From: Paenibacillus plantiphilus
Lineage (GTDB): Bacteria; Bacillota; Bacilli; Paenibacillales; Paenibacillaceae
DNA: 64,000 bases
Reading direction: 5' to 3'
Assembly (NCBI RefSeq): GCF_927798095.1
Contig: NZ_CAKMMF010000031.1
Span: forward strand, 1-64,000
Shown piece by piece: positions 36,692 through 45,650 of this stretch; the first letter of the stretch is position 1, and the number at the start of each line of letters is the position of its first letter. The position numbers were made by a program, and so were the translations under genes. The notes beneath the pieces were generated by a model that saw nothing but the letters and a program-made list of their open reading frames with translations, made no database searches and had not been told where the DNA came from.

Positions 36692-37286
36692 CCAACAACC
36701 GCCGCTATCTTCTAATGAAGACTGCGTTTATCAGGAATACAATGCAACGCTCGGAATGACAATTGGGTTCCGCAAGGTGTCCATGGAGCGCGACTTTGCC
36801 CGGCTGCATGCCTGGCAGCAGGAGCCGCATGTAGTCCCTTACTGGAATCTAAATATACCGGAGGCGCAATACCGCGTGCATCTGGAGAAGTTTCTGGCGG
36901 ATACGCATCAATCGCTCTATATCGGGCTATTGGATGGCGAGCCGATGAGCTATTTCGAGTCCTATTGGGCACAGCCGGATATCATTGGCCGTTATTATGA
37001 GGCGGCGGCTGCGGATCAAGGCATTCATCTGCTGATCGGTCCCCCGCAATATCTCGGGAAAGGGCTGGCGGCTCCGCTGCTGCAGGCGATGATGCGGTTT
37101 CAATATCAGCATGCCGAGACGGAGAAGCTTGTTGCCGAGCCGGATATCCGCAATGCGAAGATGATTCATATTTTTCACAAATGCGGGTTCAGATTCCGTA
37201 AGGAAGTGGAGCTGCCAGATAAAACCGGGGCATTGATGTTCGCCTATCGGAATCATCCGGAAGACGGGGGCGGGATTGATGGATAA
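36675..37286 (+). CDS. Hydroxylamine N-acetyltransferase of siderophore synthesis (RhbD/IucB-like)
   Basis: A 203-residue GNAT enzyme of the IucB/AlcB/RhbD group that acetylates the N-hydroxylated diamine. Characteristic: FARLHAWQQEPHVVPYWNLN, MSYFESYWAQPDIIGRYY, GIHLLIGPPQYLGKGLAAPL and AEPDIRNAKMIHIFHKCGF. It starts at TTG after AAGGAGGTG, 17 bases inside the end of synthetase 1, so the two are translationally coupled. Confidence 0.9.
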   Translation: MQAASNQQPPLSSNEDCVYQEYNATLGMTIGFRKVSMERDFARLHAWQQEPHVVPYWNLNIPEAQYRVHLEKFLADTHQSLYIGLLDGEPMSYFESYWAQPDIIGRYYEAAAADQGIHLLIGPPQYLGKGLAAPLLQAMMRFQYQHAETEKLVAEPDIRNAKMIHIFHKCGFRFRKEVELPDKTGALMFAYRNHPEDGGGIDG

Positions 37287-38790
37287 GGCAATGAATACGG
37301 CGGCGTCAAAAGAAAACGGAAATCGGGTCTACGATCTGATCGGTATCGGTATCGGACCCTTCAATCTGGGGCTCGCAGCTCTGCTGGAGGCTGCCTCTGA
37401 GGTCGACGCGCTCTTCCTCGACCGCAAGCCGCAATTTCAGTGGCATGCAGGCATGCTGCTGGACGGAACGACGCTGCAGGTGCCATTCTTCGCCGATTTG
37501 GTAACGATGGCGGACCCTACGCACCGTCTTAGCTTCCTGAATTATTTGAAGGAGCAGGGGCGGCTGTATCATTTTTACTTTCTGGAGAAATTTCAAATTC
37601 CTCGTCAGGAATACAATCACTACTGCCAGTGGGCGGCCAACCAGCTTGATTCATGCCGCTTCGGTGAAGAGGTGACGGCAGTTCGCCGTCTGTCAGCGAG
37701 TGAGCGCAGCGGCGCTGGTGAGGCTGGCAGCAAGGAAGCGGGCAAAGGAGCGGCGCAATATGCGGTAGAGGTGAAGGGCGGCGATGGCAGCATCCGCGTC
37801 TACTATACCCGCGATCTGGTACTGGGTGTTGGAAGCGTGCCGTCTGTCGGCGAGCCATTCAGAGGTCTCCCGTCAGAGGATGTTTTTCATTCCGCGCAAT
37901 TCATGGAGCGGCTGGAGCGCTGCCGCGAGGCGAAGTCGGTGACGGTTGTCGGCTCAGGCCAGAGCGCAGCCGAGGTATTCCTCCATCTGCTGGAGGAGCA
38001 GCCGGAGAGGGGCTACAAGCTGGACTGGTTCACGCGGTCGCCGGGATTTTTCCCCATGGAATATTCCAAGCTTGGATTGGAGCATTTCTCGCCGGACTAC
38101 ACCCAGTACTTCTACGGGCTGCCGCAGGAGCAGAAGGATGACGTCAGAAGCCGCCAGCATCTGCTGTACAAAGGCATCAGCGCCGTAACGATTGCGGCGA
38201 TCTACGACCGGCTGTACGACATGAGCGTCGGAGGCGCAAAACCGCCCGTCAGACTGCTGGCGCATACCGAGGTCATGAGCATCACGCCAGTATCTGCAGG
38301 TACGCCAATATCAGAGGGAGTTGCTGTATCAGCAGGCACGCCAGTACTAGCAGGAGCACAAGTAGCTGCAGGAATTGCTGTATCAGTAGGTACGCCAGCA
38401 GCAACAGCTGTTGCTGTCGATAGCGTCAATTATAGATTGGACTGCTGCCATCGGGAGCAGGGAACAGCCTTCTTGCATGACAGCGAGGCAATCGTGTTTG
38501 CAACAGGATATGCGCATCCTGTACCGGCCTGTTTAGACCCGCTTCATGAGCTTGTGGAATGGGATGATCAGGGAAGATATTTCGTAGAGAAGGACTACAG
38601 GCTAAAGCTGAGAGAACCGGTCGAGGGGCGCATTTTCGTGCAAAATGGAGAGCTGCATACCCATGGCGTCGGCGCACCGGATTTGGGGCTGGGCGCATAC
38701 CGCAACAGTGTCATTCTTAATGCTGTCGCGGGACGGGTTGTGTATCCGGTCAGTGACCGAAATGTGTTTCAGCAGTTCGGAGCGCGATGA
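37279..38790 (+). CDS. Diamine N-monooxygenase (RhbE/IucD-like)
   Basis: A 503-residue FAD- and NADPH-dependent N-hydroxylase; in RhbE the substrate is 1,3-diaminopropane. FAD motif GIGIGPFNLGLAALLE, NADPH motif VVGSGQSAAEVF and the C-terminal ATGYAHPVPACLD are present. Oddity: residues about 336-380 are an Ala/Val/Gly-rich insertion with three VS(A/V)GTP units, placed before the C-terminal strand region. ATG at 37279 preferred over TTG at 37276. It overlaps the acetyltransferase by 8 bases and the MFS gene by 4. Confidence 0.9.
   Translation: MDKAMNTAASKENGNRVYDLIGIGIGPFNLGLAALLEAASEVDALFLDRKPQFQWHAGMLLDGTTLQVPFFADLVTMADPTHRLSFLNYLKEQGRLYHFYFLEKFQIPRQEYNHYCQWAANQLDSCRFGEEVTAVRRLSASERSGAGEAGSKEAGKGAAQYAVEVKGGDGSIRVYYTRDLVLGVGSVPSVGEPFRGLPSEDVFHSAQFMERLERCREAKSVTVVGSGQSAAEVFLHLLEEQPERGYKLDWFTRSPGFFPMEYSKLGLEHFSPDYTQYFYGLPQEQKDDVRSRQHLLYKGISAVTIAAIYDRLYDMSVGGAKPPVRLLAHTEVMSITPVSAGTPISEGVAVSAGTPVLAGAQVAAGIAVSVGTPAATAVAVDSVNYRLDCCHREQGTAFLHDSEAIVFATGYAHPVPACLDPLHELVEWDDQGRYFVEKDYRLKLREPVEGRIFVQNGELHTHGVGAPDLGLGAYRNSVILNAVAGRVVYPVSDRNVFQQFGAR
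38287..38419 (+). repeat. In-frame minisatellite in the monooxygenase gene
   Basis: Three imperfect copies beginning GTATCTGCAGGTACGCCA, GTATCAGCAGGCACGCCA and GTATCAGTAGGTACGCCA, each followed by Ala/Val-rich codons ending in GTTGCT or ATTGCT. Encodes a Val/Ala/Gly/Pro-rich linker. Confidence 0.8.
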
Positions 38791-40202
38791 GGGAAGTCGT
38801 TACGGTATCTGTTCCTCAGGCTGTACGGCTCGCCGCCCGCGCTCGCTTCGTGCTGCTGGGCTGCGTTTTCCTCGGCCTGTTCTCGGAGGTGCTGCTGTCA
38901 CCGTATTACCCGCAGTTTTTCTCCAAAGTGTTCGGGGTGGAAGGGTTCGCCTTCACAGGGATTTATTTGTTCATCTGCCGATTGGCGGCGGTCATTTTCT
39001 CGCCCTTGTGGGGGATGCTGACCAAACGATTCGCAGCCAAGAAGCTGCTCTTCGTCGGCCAGTTGGGCACAGCGATTTGCACCGCATTGATGGCGGCTGC
39101 CGAAACAGCAGGGCAATTCATTGCCGTTACGATCATTCTGATTCTGTTCAAAAGCAGCTACATTCTTATTTATCCGATGATTATGGAGCTGACAGGGAAG
39201 GAAAAGAGAGCAGGCGCCGCCGGAGTATTCCACGCGGTGTACCATGCGGCTGTTATTCTCTCCACGCTGGCAGGGGCCCGCATGCTGGAAATGGAAAATC
39301 CGCTGTCGCTGTTCTATTTCGCCGCTATTCTGGACGCTATTCAGCTTGGAATATGCGTATGGGCTTTAAGAGGTCTGCGGAACAGCAGCGATAAGGCTGA
39401 AAGTGCGGGCTGGGGCGAAACGGACGAGCAGACCGCGAGTGATGCTTCCGGAAGTGCTGCCTCCGCAAGTACTGCTTCTAGAAGAGCTGCTTCCACGCAT
39501 GCTGCTTCTAGCAATGCTGCTTCCACGCATGCGGCTTCAGGGAATAATGTTTCCCGTAGCGGCCTGACAATGGGACGGCGTGCGGCTGCTGCTTGGAGGG
39601 GATTTGCACAGAGCTGGAATGGGACTGTACTGCTGATAGGGGCATTATTTTTCAGTATGATGATTGCGTGCAATATGATTCGGCCTTACTTTACGCCTTA
39701 TATGGAGAGTGCCGCATACGGCATGGATACGGTTCGAAGCGGGTGGTGGTTCCTGGTTCCGAACCTGATGGCTGTTCTGGCATTGCCGCTCATTCGGCGG
39801 TGGTGCACGCCCGAGAAGCTGACAAGAGTATATGGAATTGGCATGGCCTTAATGGCAGCAGGACTGCTGCTCCAGGCTGCTGATTCACTGCTTCTGCTGG
39901 CCGCAGGCAGAATTGCCTTCGGACTATGCATGGCGCTGACGATGGCCGCATTGGATATGATGCTGTTCAATCAAAGCGAGGGCAGAGAGCTGCATGTGCA
40001 TTTCGGCATTATTGTCGCCTTTCAGAATTTGGGCGAGCTGGCTTCGCCGCTGCTGGCAACTTCGCTTGTGCAGCAGGCAGGTCTGTCTGCGCCATTCGTG
40101 GGTGCAGCGATTATAAGCGCCGCTAATCTGCTCCTGTTTGCAGCTTTCATCCGCTTGCGCAAGCATTGGCGAGCAAGCGCTGCAGTTGAACAGGCAGCCT
40201 GA
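38787..40202 (+). CDS. MFS transporter, probable siderophore exporter
   Basis: A 471-residue major facilitator protein with about twelve membrane helices in two halves. N-half: VLLGCVFLGLFSEVLLSPYY and LTKRFAAKKLLFVGQL (the loop 2-3 region). The central cytoplasmic loop (about 205-265) contains an Ala/Ser/Thr-rich expansion. C-half begins GTVLLIGALFFSMMIACNM. Its start overlaps the monooxygenase stop, so it is embedded in the biosynthesis operon; export of the finished siderophore is the natural role. A weak hairpin without T-run lies in the 77-base gap after it. Confidence 0.85.
   Translation: MREVVTVSVPQAVRLAARARFVLLGCVFLGLFSEVLLSPYYPQFFSKVFGVEGFAFTGIYLFICRLAAVIFSPLWGMLTKRFAAKKLLFVGQLGTAICTALMAAAETAGQFIAVTIILILFKSSYILIYPMIMELTGKEKRAGAAGVFHAVYHAAVILSTLAGARMLEMENPLSLFYFAAILDAIQLGICVWALRGLRNSSDKAESAGWGETDEQTASDASGSAASASTASRRAASTHAASSNAASTHAASGNNVSRSGLTMGRRAAAAWRGFAQSWNGTVLLIGALFFSMMIACNMIRPYFTPYMESAAYGMDTVRSGWWFLVPNLMAVLALPLIRRWCTPEKLTRVYGIGMALMAAGLLLQAADSLLLLAAGRIAFGLCMALTMAALDMMLFNQSEGRELHVHFGIIVAFQNLGELASPLLATSLVQQAGLSAPFVGAAIISAANLLLFAAFIRLRKHWRASAAVEQAA
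39439..39546 (+). repeat. In-frame minisatellite in the MFS gene
   Basis: Tandem copies around GCTGCTTCCACGCATGCTGC and GCTGCTTCTAGCAATGCTGC encode repeated AAS triplets (AASTHAASSNAASTHAAS) in the loop between helices 6 and 7. Confidence 0.8.
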
Positions 40203-40279
40203 CCCGGATTGAATCAGCTGCAGTTGGGGGCTTAATTAGGAGCCCGACTATAGCGATAGCAAAGGAGGAGAGGATAGAG

Positions 40280-42151
40280 ATGGAGCGAGTGCTGGATTGG
40301 GATACACAGCTATTCGAGGCAATTGCATCGGAAGCTTATGTGGACGTACGCCGCAGAATATTCCGGCAGCTGCTGGAATCCGCGATATTCGAGAAGATTG
40401 TATCCGTTGAGACGGTTCAGCTCGGCAAGGAAACGCTGTTTATACTGCATGGACGAGATGCGGACGGGACGCCAGTTACTTACAACTGTCGAGGGGGCAG
40501 AAGATTGACGTTCGGACGAATTCGCCTGCTCGCGGATTCTGTTCTGCGGATATCCAAGGAAGGCAAGAAGGAGGCCGACTCCATCGGGCAGTTTCTGCAG
40601 GAGGTTATCGCATTCTCTGGCGCGGACCCCGATAAACTGTCCGCATTCGCGGAAGAGCTGGAGAGAACATTTCTCAACGATACGATTGCCCAGCATGCAC
40701 GAAAGAAGAGCGGTGAGCGGCTGCACAGCCGGAGGGGCTATGATGCGCTGGAAACAGCAGCGATGGACGGTCATCCGTATCATCCCAGCTACAAGTCCCG
40801 CATTGGCTTTACCCCGCAGGACGGGCTTGCATACGGACCAGAGTCCGGTGAAGGAATCCGTCCGTACTGGATTGCCATACGTAGAGAGGAAGCGGCGATG
40901 GCAATCAGCGAAGGGCTTGCTTTTCATGAATTATGGAGAAGTGAGCTCGGCGAGCGCCAACTGAACCTTTTTGAAGAACGACTGTTGGGTGAAGGGATGA
41001 ATCTGGAGCAGGTGGCTCTGCTGCCGGTCCATCCTTGGCAGTGGCACAATATTGCAGGGCCTTCGCTGCTGCATGAGCTGCGGAACCGAAGGATCATCCC
41101 GCTCGGTCCCTCACAGGACGAATACCGTCCACAGCAGTCTATTCGGACATTGGCCAATATGTCGGATGCCGCCAAGCCTTATGTGAAGCTGTCGCTGAGC
41201 CTGCTCAATACGTCGTCCTACCGTCACATTGAGCCGCATTATGCAGCGGTGGCGCCAGCGATCTCGGCATGGCTTCAGCAGCTGGTAGATTCTGATCCTT
41301 ATTTGAAGCATGAAGCGAGAGTGATTCTGTTAAAAGAGTTTGCCGGAATCGGATACGACCCTGTTAACCGGGATTCATCCATAGATAAAGGACTTATGGA
41401 GGGCGCTCTCTCCTGTGTCTGGCGCGAACGGCTTGAACCGCATCTGCTGACAGACGAGCAGGCGGCTCCATTCCATGCGCTGAACGCGCTGGAGCTTGAT
41501 GGCACGCCGTTCATCGACCCGTGGGTTCAGGCTAACGGGCTGCAGACGTGGCTGACCCGATTGTTTGAAACCTGCGTGCTGCCTGTGGTTCACCTGCTGG
41601 TCGCACATGGCGTTGCGCTGGAATCCCATGCTCAGAACATGGTGCTGATTCATCACAATGGCCTGCCCGGCAGGGTGGCGCTGAAGGATTTTCACGAGGA
41701 TGCGATGTTCTGCCGGTCGTTTCTGAGCAACCCTGATATCTGCCCGGATTTCGGCGGCGTGCATCGGGTATTTGCTGAGGCTGCTCCATTCAAGTTCTTC
41801 GAGCAGGAGAATGTGGAGCCGCTCCGCTATCTTCTTCTAGGCGCATTGTACTGTATTAATCTAGGCGAGCTTGCGATGCTGCTGTCTGACAAATACGGCT
41901 ATGCGGAGACAGACTTCTGGGCATTGGCTGCGGGAACGCTTGAGGCGCATCTGCGCAAATTCCCTGAGCTGGCATCCCGCTTGGAGGGACTGGATGTATA
42001 TGCGCAGACGACCCGGCTGGAGCAATTGACGAAGAAGCGGTTATTTGTTTCCTCGGAGGCGCTGATGCATGAGGTTCCCAATCCTTTGCATAGCGCGAGC
42101 AGGGGGCTGGCATCGATGAACCGAGAACGAGAGGAGAACCTGTCATGCTGA
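40280..42151 (+). CDS. IucA/IucC (NIS) siderophore synthetase 2 (in asbB position)
   Basis: A 623-residue synthetase unlike the first in sequence detail: HPYHPSYKSRIGFTPQD, LLPVHPWQWHNI, QQSIRTLANMSDAAKPYVKL, LNTSSYRHIEPHY, GVALESHAQNMVLIHHNG and LKDFHEDAMF. These blocks cover ATP and citrate binding. It stands immediately before the asbC-equivalent ligase, as asbB does in petrobactin operons, and may couple the second arm to citrate. AAAGGAGGAG precedes the ATG after a 77-base gap, the largest in the operon, so internal initiation is possible. Confidence 0.9.
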   Translation: MERVLDWDTQLFEAIASEAYVDVRRRIFRQLLESAIFEKIVSVETVQLGKETLFILHGRDADGTPVTYNCRGGRRLTFGRIRLLADSVLRISKEGKKEADSIGQFLQEVIAFSGADPDKLSAFAEELERTFLNDTIAQHARKKSGERLHSRRGYDALETAAMDGHPYHPSYKSRIGFTPQDGLAYGPESGEGIRPYWIAIRREEAAMAISEGLAFHELWRSELGERQLNLFEERLLGEGMNLEQVALLPVHPWQWHNIAGPSLLHELRNRRIIPLGPSQDEYRPQQSIRTLANMSDAAKPYVKLSLSLLNTSSYRHIEPHYAAVAPAISAWLQQLVDSDPYLKHEARVILLKEFAGIGYDPVNRDSSIDKGLMEGALSCVWRERLEPHLLTDEQAAPFHALNALELDGTPFIDPWVQANGLQTWLTRLFETCVLPVVHLLVAHGVALESHAQNMVLIHHNGLPGRVALKDFHEDAMFCRSFLSNPDICPDFGGVHRVFAEAAPFKFFEQENVEPLRYLLLGALYCINLGELAMLLSDKYGYAETDFWALAAGTLEAHLRKFPELASRLEGLDVYAQTTRLEQLTKKRLFVSSEALMHEVPNPLHSASRGLASMNREREENLSC

Positions 42152-43464
42152 CGATTAATCGCGAAGAGGTAGGGCTTGCCCTATTCAGCGCCCGTCTAAG
42201 GGCGATGCAGGATATGGAGCCAATCGCGAGAAGCGGGGGCAGTCGGATTGCTCTCTGCTTGAAGGACCCTATTGATGTCATCGCGGCTATACTCGCGTTA
42301 AGAGAGCGCGGGGCATCGGTGCTTCTAATCCATGGCGATACGCCGCCGGATCGTGCGCAACAGCTGGCTGTAGAGGCAGGCTGCCGCGCAATGATGCTGC
42401 AATCGGCGCAAGCGTTGGTCCAGCTTCAACCGCACTTGGAGGGGCAGGGGGCTGCGGAGCAGCTCCTGCAATCGGATGTGGAGCCTTCCCTGCTGCAATA
42501 CAGCTCAGGCACGACGGGCAATGCGAAGCTTGTGAGAAGATCCTGGCAGGAAGTGGAGAGGGAGATCGACGCTTATAATGCAGCGCTCGGTGAGGCTGCG
42601 GGCTGCAAGCCTGTTGTGCTTGCGCCAGTGTCGCATTCGTACGGCCTGATTTGCGGCGTACTCGCCGCATTGAAGAGAGGCATTGCGCCCGTCGTTGTGA
42701 CCAACTCCAATCCGAAGTTTGCGCTTGGCATTATTCGGGATACACCGGAGCATCTAGTCTACGGCGTGCCGCTTCTGCATCATGTGATCGCAGGTATTGC
42801 GCCGGAGGGCTTCCGTTTCCATCGGCTGATGAGCTCAGGCGCGTCGATGCCGCAACCTTTATTGCACCTATTGGAGCGAATGACGGATGTCGCTGTTATG
42901 GGCCAGTATGGCTGCTCGGAGGTCGGCTGTATAAGCGTTGCCCAGCAAATGACGAGTGCTGCCGATCTTGGGAAGCCGCTGAGCCATTTGACGGTATCGA
43001 CGAGCGATCAGGCGGCAATGCCAGCAGAAATTGTCATCTCTGCCAATATATCGGGCGGTACAGTGGACATTGCAACAGGCGATCTTGGTTACAGGGCGTC
43101 AGATGGAAGTCTGATCTATATATCCCGCATGGATGATGTCATTAATATCGGGGGCCAGAAAGTATTCCCGCTTGAGGTCGAGGAGAGGATTGCACAGCTT
43201 CCCGGTATTAAGGAAGCCGCTGTCTATCGGGGCATGCATCCGATAATGGGAGAGAGCGTGAAGGCAATAGCAGTTGCCGATGGGGGTGTGCTGCCGAGCG
43301 ACATTCGGGCTTGGTGTCAGGAAGGATTGCCGTCATTCAAGGTTCCTTCGGAGATACGAATGGCATATAAGCTGCCGCGCACAGCAACGGGCAAATTAAG
43401 CCGGAGATGGATACAAGAGCTGGAGGAGAAGGGGGAATTGGAGACGTATGATGGCATGTCGTAA
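42145..43464 (+). CDS. asbC: 3,4-dihydroxybenzoate-AMP ligase (AsbC-like)
   Basis: A 439-residue acyl-AMP ligase that would activate 3,4-dihydroxybenzoate and load the carrier encoded next. ANL-family motifs: LQYSSGTTGNAKLVRRSW at about 117-134, GQYGCSEVGCIS, TGDLGYRASDG, INIGGQKVFPLEVEERI and the catalytic Lys region LPRTATGKLSRR. It is shorter than typical ligases (about 540), as AsbC is. It overlaps synthetase 2 by 7 bases and the carrier gene by 17. Confidence 0.88.
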   Translation: MLTINREEVGLALFSARLRAMQDMEPIARSGGSRIALCLKDPIDVIAAILALRERGASVLLIHGDTPPDRAQQLAVEAGCRAMMLQSAQALVQLQPHLEGQGAAEQLLQSDVEPSLLQYSSGTTGNAKLVRRSWQEVEREIDAYNAALGEAAGCKPVVLAPVSHSYGLICGVLAALKRGIAPVVVTNSNPKFALGIIRDTPEHLVYGVPLLHHVIAGIAPEGFRFHRLMSSGASMPQPLLHLLERMTDVAVMGQYGCSEVGCISVAQQMTSAADLGKPLSHLTVSTSDQAAMPAEIVISANISGGTVDIATGDLGYRASDGSLIYISRMDDVINIGGQKVFPLEVEERIAQLPGIKEAAVYRGMHPIMGESVKAIAVADGGVLPSDIRAWCQEGLPSFKVPSEIRMAYKLPRTATGKLSRRWIQELEEKGELETYDGMS

Positions 43465-43774
43465 TGAATTAAGAAGCGCTTTGCAGGCCGTAATGGAAAA
43501 TAGGCTAAAGCTTCCTATTGCTATGCCGCTGGAGGACCCGGTTCGAATTAATGAGGATTTGCGGGTCGACTCTATTATGCTGCTGCAGCTGCTTGTATTC
43601 ATTGAGCAGGATTTGCGGTTAAGCATACCTGAGGAAGAGGTGGACGCCAAGGCATTCGCTACAATCGGCTCGCTGCTTGATTTTCTGGAGCGGCTTGCGC
43701 CGATTGAAGGCCAGCGGGATGCAGATGCCTTGAGCGAGCCTGTTCCTTCTAGGATCGGGGTGACTGAAGGATGA
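43448..43774 (+). CDS. asbD: Aryl carrier protein (AsbD-like)
   Basis: A 108-residue acyl carrier with the phosphopantetheine serine S42 in NEDLRVDSIMLLQLLVFIEQ. In the petrobactin pathway this protein carries 3,4-dihydroxybenzoate as a thioester between AsbC and AsbE. A tail of ~20 residues extends past the usual four-helix domain. It overlaps the ligase upstream and AsbE downstream (4 bases). Confidence 0.88.
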   Translation: MMACRNELRSALQAVMENRLKLPIAMPLEDPVRINEDLRVDSIMLLQLLVFIEQDLRLSIPEEEVDAKAFATIGSLLDFLERLAPIEGQRDADALSEPVPSRIGVTEG

Positions 43775-44751
43775 TTAAGGTGCATTGTCTGGTCAGCTGC
43801 TTCTGCGAAATTATTAAGAGGCGGAGCAAGGTCAATCACTGGCCTTATTATTTCGGTGTGTGGGACTCGTATTTCGATGTGACGGAGAATGGCTGCATCA
43901 CCTACTATTCCGGACGGACGAGCCATGATCATTTCGTGAATTGGTATCGCAAATTTTTTGGCGTGTCGATCTCGGAATGGTACGATCCCGCGAAGGATCG
44001 CCAATCGAATCTGGATGTGCTGCTGGAGCTGCTGGATAATAAGCCGGAGCACCGCTATATCGTCGTACAGATTGATATGTCGTTCCTGCCAGAGCGAGAG
44101 AACAAGTTCGCGCAGAAGCCGTTTCCCCATTATTTGATGCTCTCCAAGACGGACAATGAGGATGAATGGTTTATGTTCGACCCCGATTTCCGCTGGGAGG
44201 GGAACCTTCCGAAGGAACGCGTGATCGAGGCTTTTCTCGGAAATGAGTTTGGCGGCGGCTATATTATTGATGCAGATACGATAACAGCGCCTGCTCCTGA
44301 CGTTATTGATGAATATTATGGAGCAACGATGCGGCGGGATGGCAATGAGCTGATCTCCCGACTGAGAGACATTGTGCTAAGCATGGCTGAGGGGCGGGAT
44401 GGACGTTCGCTGGAAATGCTGATGCCAGCGGTCAAGCAGCTGAATATTCTCGTTATCCGCAAGTACAGCTATGATTATGCGCTTATGTATTTTCGCGATG
44501 AGCTGGGCCTTTCTGCTGACAATTATGAGCATTGGTGCCAGCAGATCCGCGATCTGGTTCAGGTCTTCAACACGATTCAGTTCATGGCGGTGAAGATGTC
44601 GATGACGAAGGATCTGGCGCTCCTGCCGGAAATTCTGTCGAAGCTGGACCGTGCGGATGCGATTGAATTCAGCATTAAAGCCGAGATAGACAGGCAGTAT
44701 TGGCTGTGGAAGGAGTCGGTCTATTCACCTGCGGAGCGGCTGCTTACTTGA
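43771..44751 (+). CDS. asbE: Dihydroxybenzoyl transferase (AsbE-like)
   Basis: A 326-residue protein matching AsbE of the petrobactin pathway: MIKVHCLVSCFCEIIKRRS, NHWPYYFGVWDSYFDVTEN, HYLMLSKTDNEDEWFMFDPD and FRWEGNLPKERV. AsbE transfers 3,4-dihydroxybenzoate from the carrier to a primary amine (of spermidine in petrobactin). Here no spermidine gene is near, and the operon makes 1,3-diaminopropane, so a diaminopropane amine is the likely acceptor (inference). AsbE is rare outside petrobactin-type operons, which makes the call strong. Confidence 0.88.
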   Translation: MIKVHCLVSCFCEIIKRRSKVNHWPYYFGVWDSYFDVTENGCITYYSGRTSHDHFVNWYRKFFGVSISEWYDPAKDRQSNLDVLLELLDNKPEHRYIVVQIDMSFLPERENKFAQKPFPHYLMLSKTDNEDEWFMFDPDFRWEGNLPKERVIEAFLGNEFGGGYIIDADTITAPAPDVIDEYYGATMRRDGNELISRLRDIVLSMAEGRDGRSLEMLMPAVKQLNILVIRKYSYDYALMYFRDELGLSADNYEHWCQQIRDLVQVFNTIQFMAVKMSMTKDLALLPEILSKLDRADAIEFSIKAEIDRQYWLWKESVYSPAERLLT

Positions 44752-44777
44752 ATCGAAGGGAGAAAGGGGGACAATTG

Positions 44778-45650
44778 ATGAAATACGCACTGTGCACCAT
44801 TTCGTTCCGTCATGGGCTTGTATCGTTTGGCAGCTTGGTTGAATTTGCAACGCAGCAGGGCTTCAATGGGATTGAGCTGTGGGGCGCGCACGCCTCTTAT
44901 CTGGCGGGTGAGGAGCAGGAGCGGACGAAGGAGCAGCTCAGAATTATGCATAGCCGGGGGCTGAGAATTACGATGATCAGCGACTATCTGGACATTGCAT
45001 CAGAGGAGCGTTTCCCCGCGACTGTAGAACGATTAAGAGGACTTGCGGCCTTGGCGAGATGGTTCGGCGCAGATCGAATCCGAACGTTCGCCGGAGCAAG
45101 TCCCAGCATGAATGTGAAGGCAGCGGAACGAAAGCAGTATGCTCAGCGGCTCCGTAAGTTGTGCGAAATTTGCTCGGACAATGGGCTGAAGCTGCTCGTT
45201 GAGACGCATCCCGATACACTGGCCGATCAGCTCGACTCCGTTCGTTTGCTTGTGGATGAGGTAGGGCATGAGAGCCTTGGCATTAATTTGGATTTCCTGC
45301 ATTTGTGGGAGGCTGGAGATGATCCGCTCGTTTCCTACCAGCAGTTGAAGCCCTGGGTTCAGCATTTTCATCTTAAAAATGTCTCGTCAGCGGACCGCCT
45401 TGGCGTCTTCCAGCCGAATCAGGTCTATTCAGCCAGCGGCGACCGGGATGGGATTGTGACGCTTGGCGAAGGTGCGCTGGAGTATCGGCCGATCATTGAG
45501 GCGATTGAGCAATCCGGGCTGTATGCGTCACTGGAGTGGTTCGGACCGCAGCCCTATCGCGCGTTGTCGCAGGATATCGCCTGGCTGCGGGGGATAGCGG
45601 GCGAAGAGAAGCACAATGCGTCTAGTAAGGCTCCCATACCAGCTTGCTAG
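44778..45650 (+). CDS. asbF: 3-dehydroshikimate dehydratase (AsbF-like)
   Basis: 290 residues from the ATG at 44778, preceded by AAAGGGGG. A TIM-barrel enzyme converting 3-dehydroshikimate to 3,4-dihydroxybenzoate. Metal ligands expected for AsbF are visible: Glu in LLVETHPDTLAD, Asp in GINLDFLHLWEAG, His in VQHFHLKNV and Glu in ASLEWFGPQPYR. Its end overlaps the end of the convergent SOD-fusion gene by 29 bases. Last gene of the siderophore operon. Confidence 0.93.
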   Translation: MKYALCTISFRHGLVSFGSLVEFATQQGFNGIELWGAHASYLAGEEQERTKEQLRIMHSRGLRITMISDYLDIASEERFPATVERLRGLAALARWFGADRIRTFAGASPSMNVKAAERKQYAQRLRKLCEICSDNGLKLLVETHPDTLADQLDSVRLLVDEVGHESLGINLDFLHLWEAGDDPLVSYQQLKPWVQHFHLKNVSSADRLGVFQPNQVYSASGDRDGIVTLGEGALEYRPIIEAIEQSGLYASLEWFGPQPYRALSQDIAWLRGIAGEEKHNASSKAPIPAC

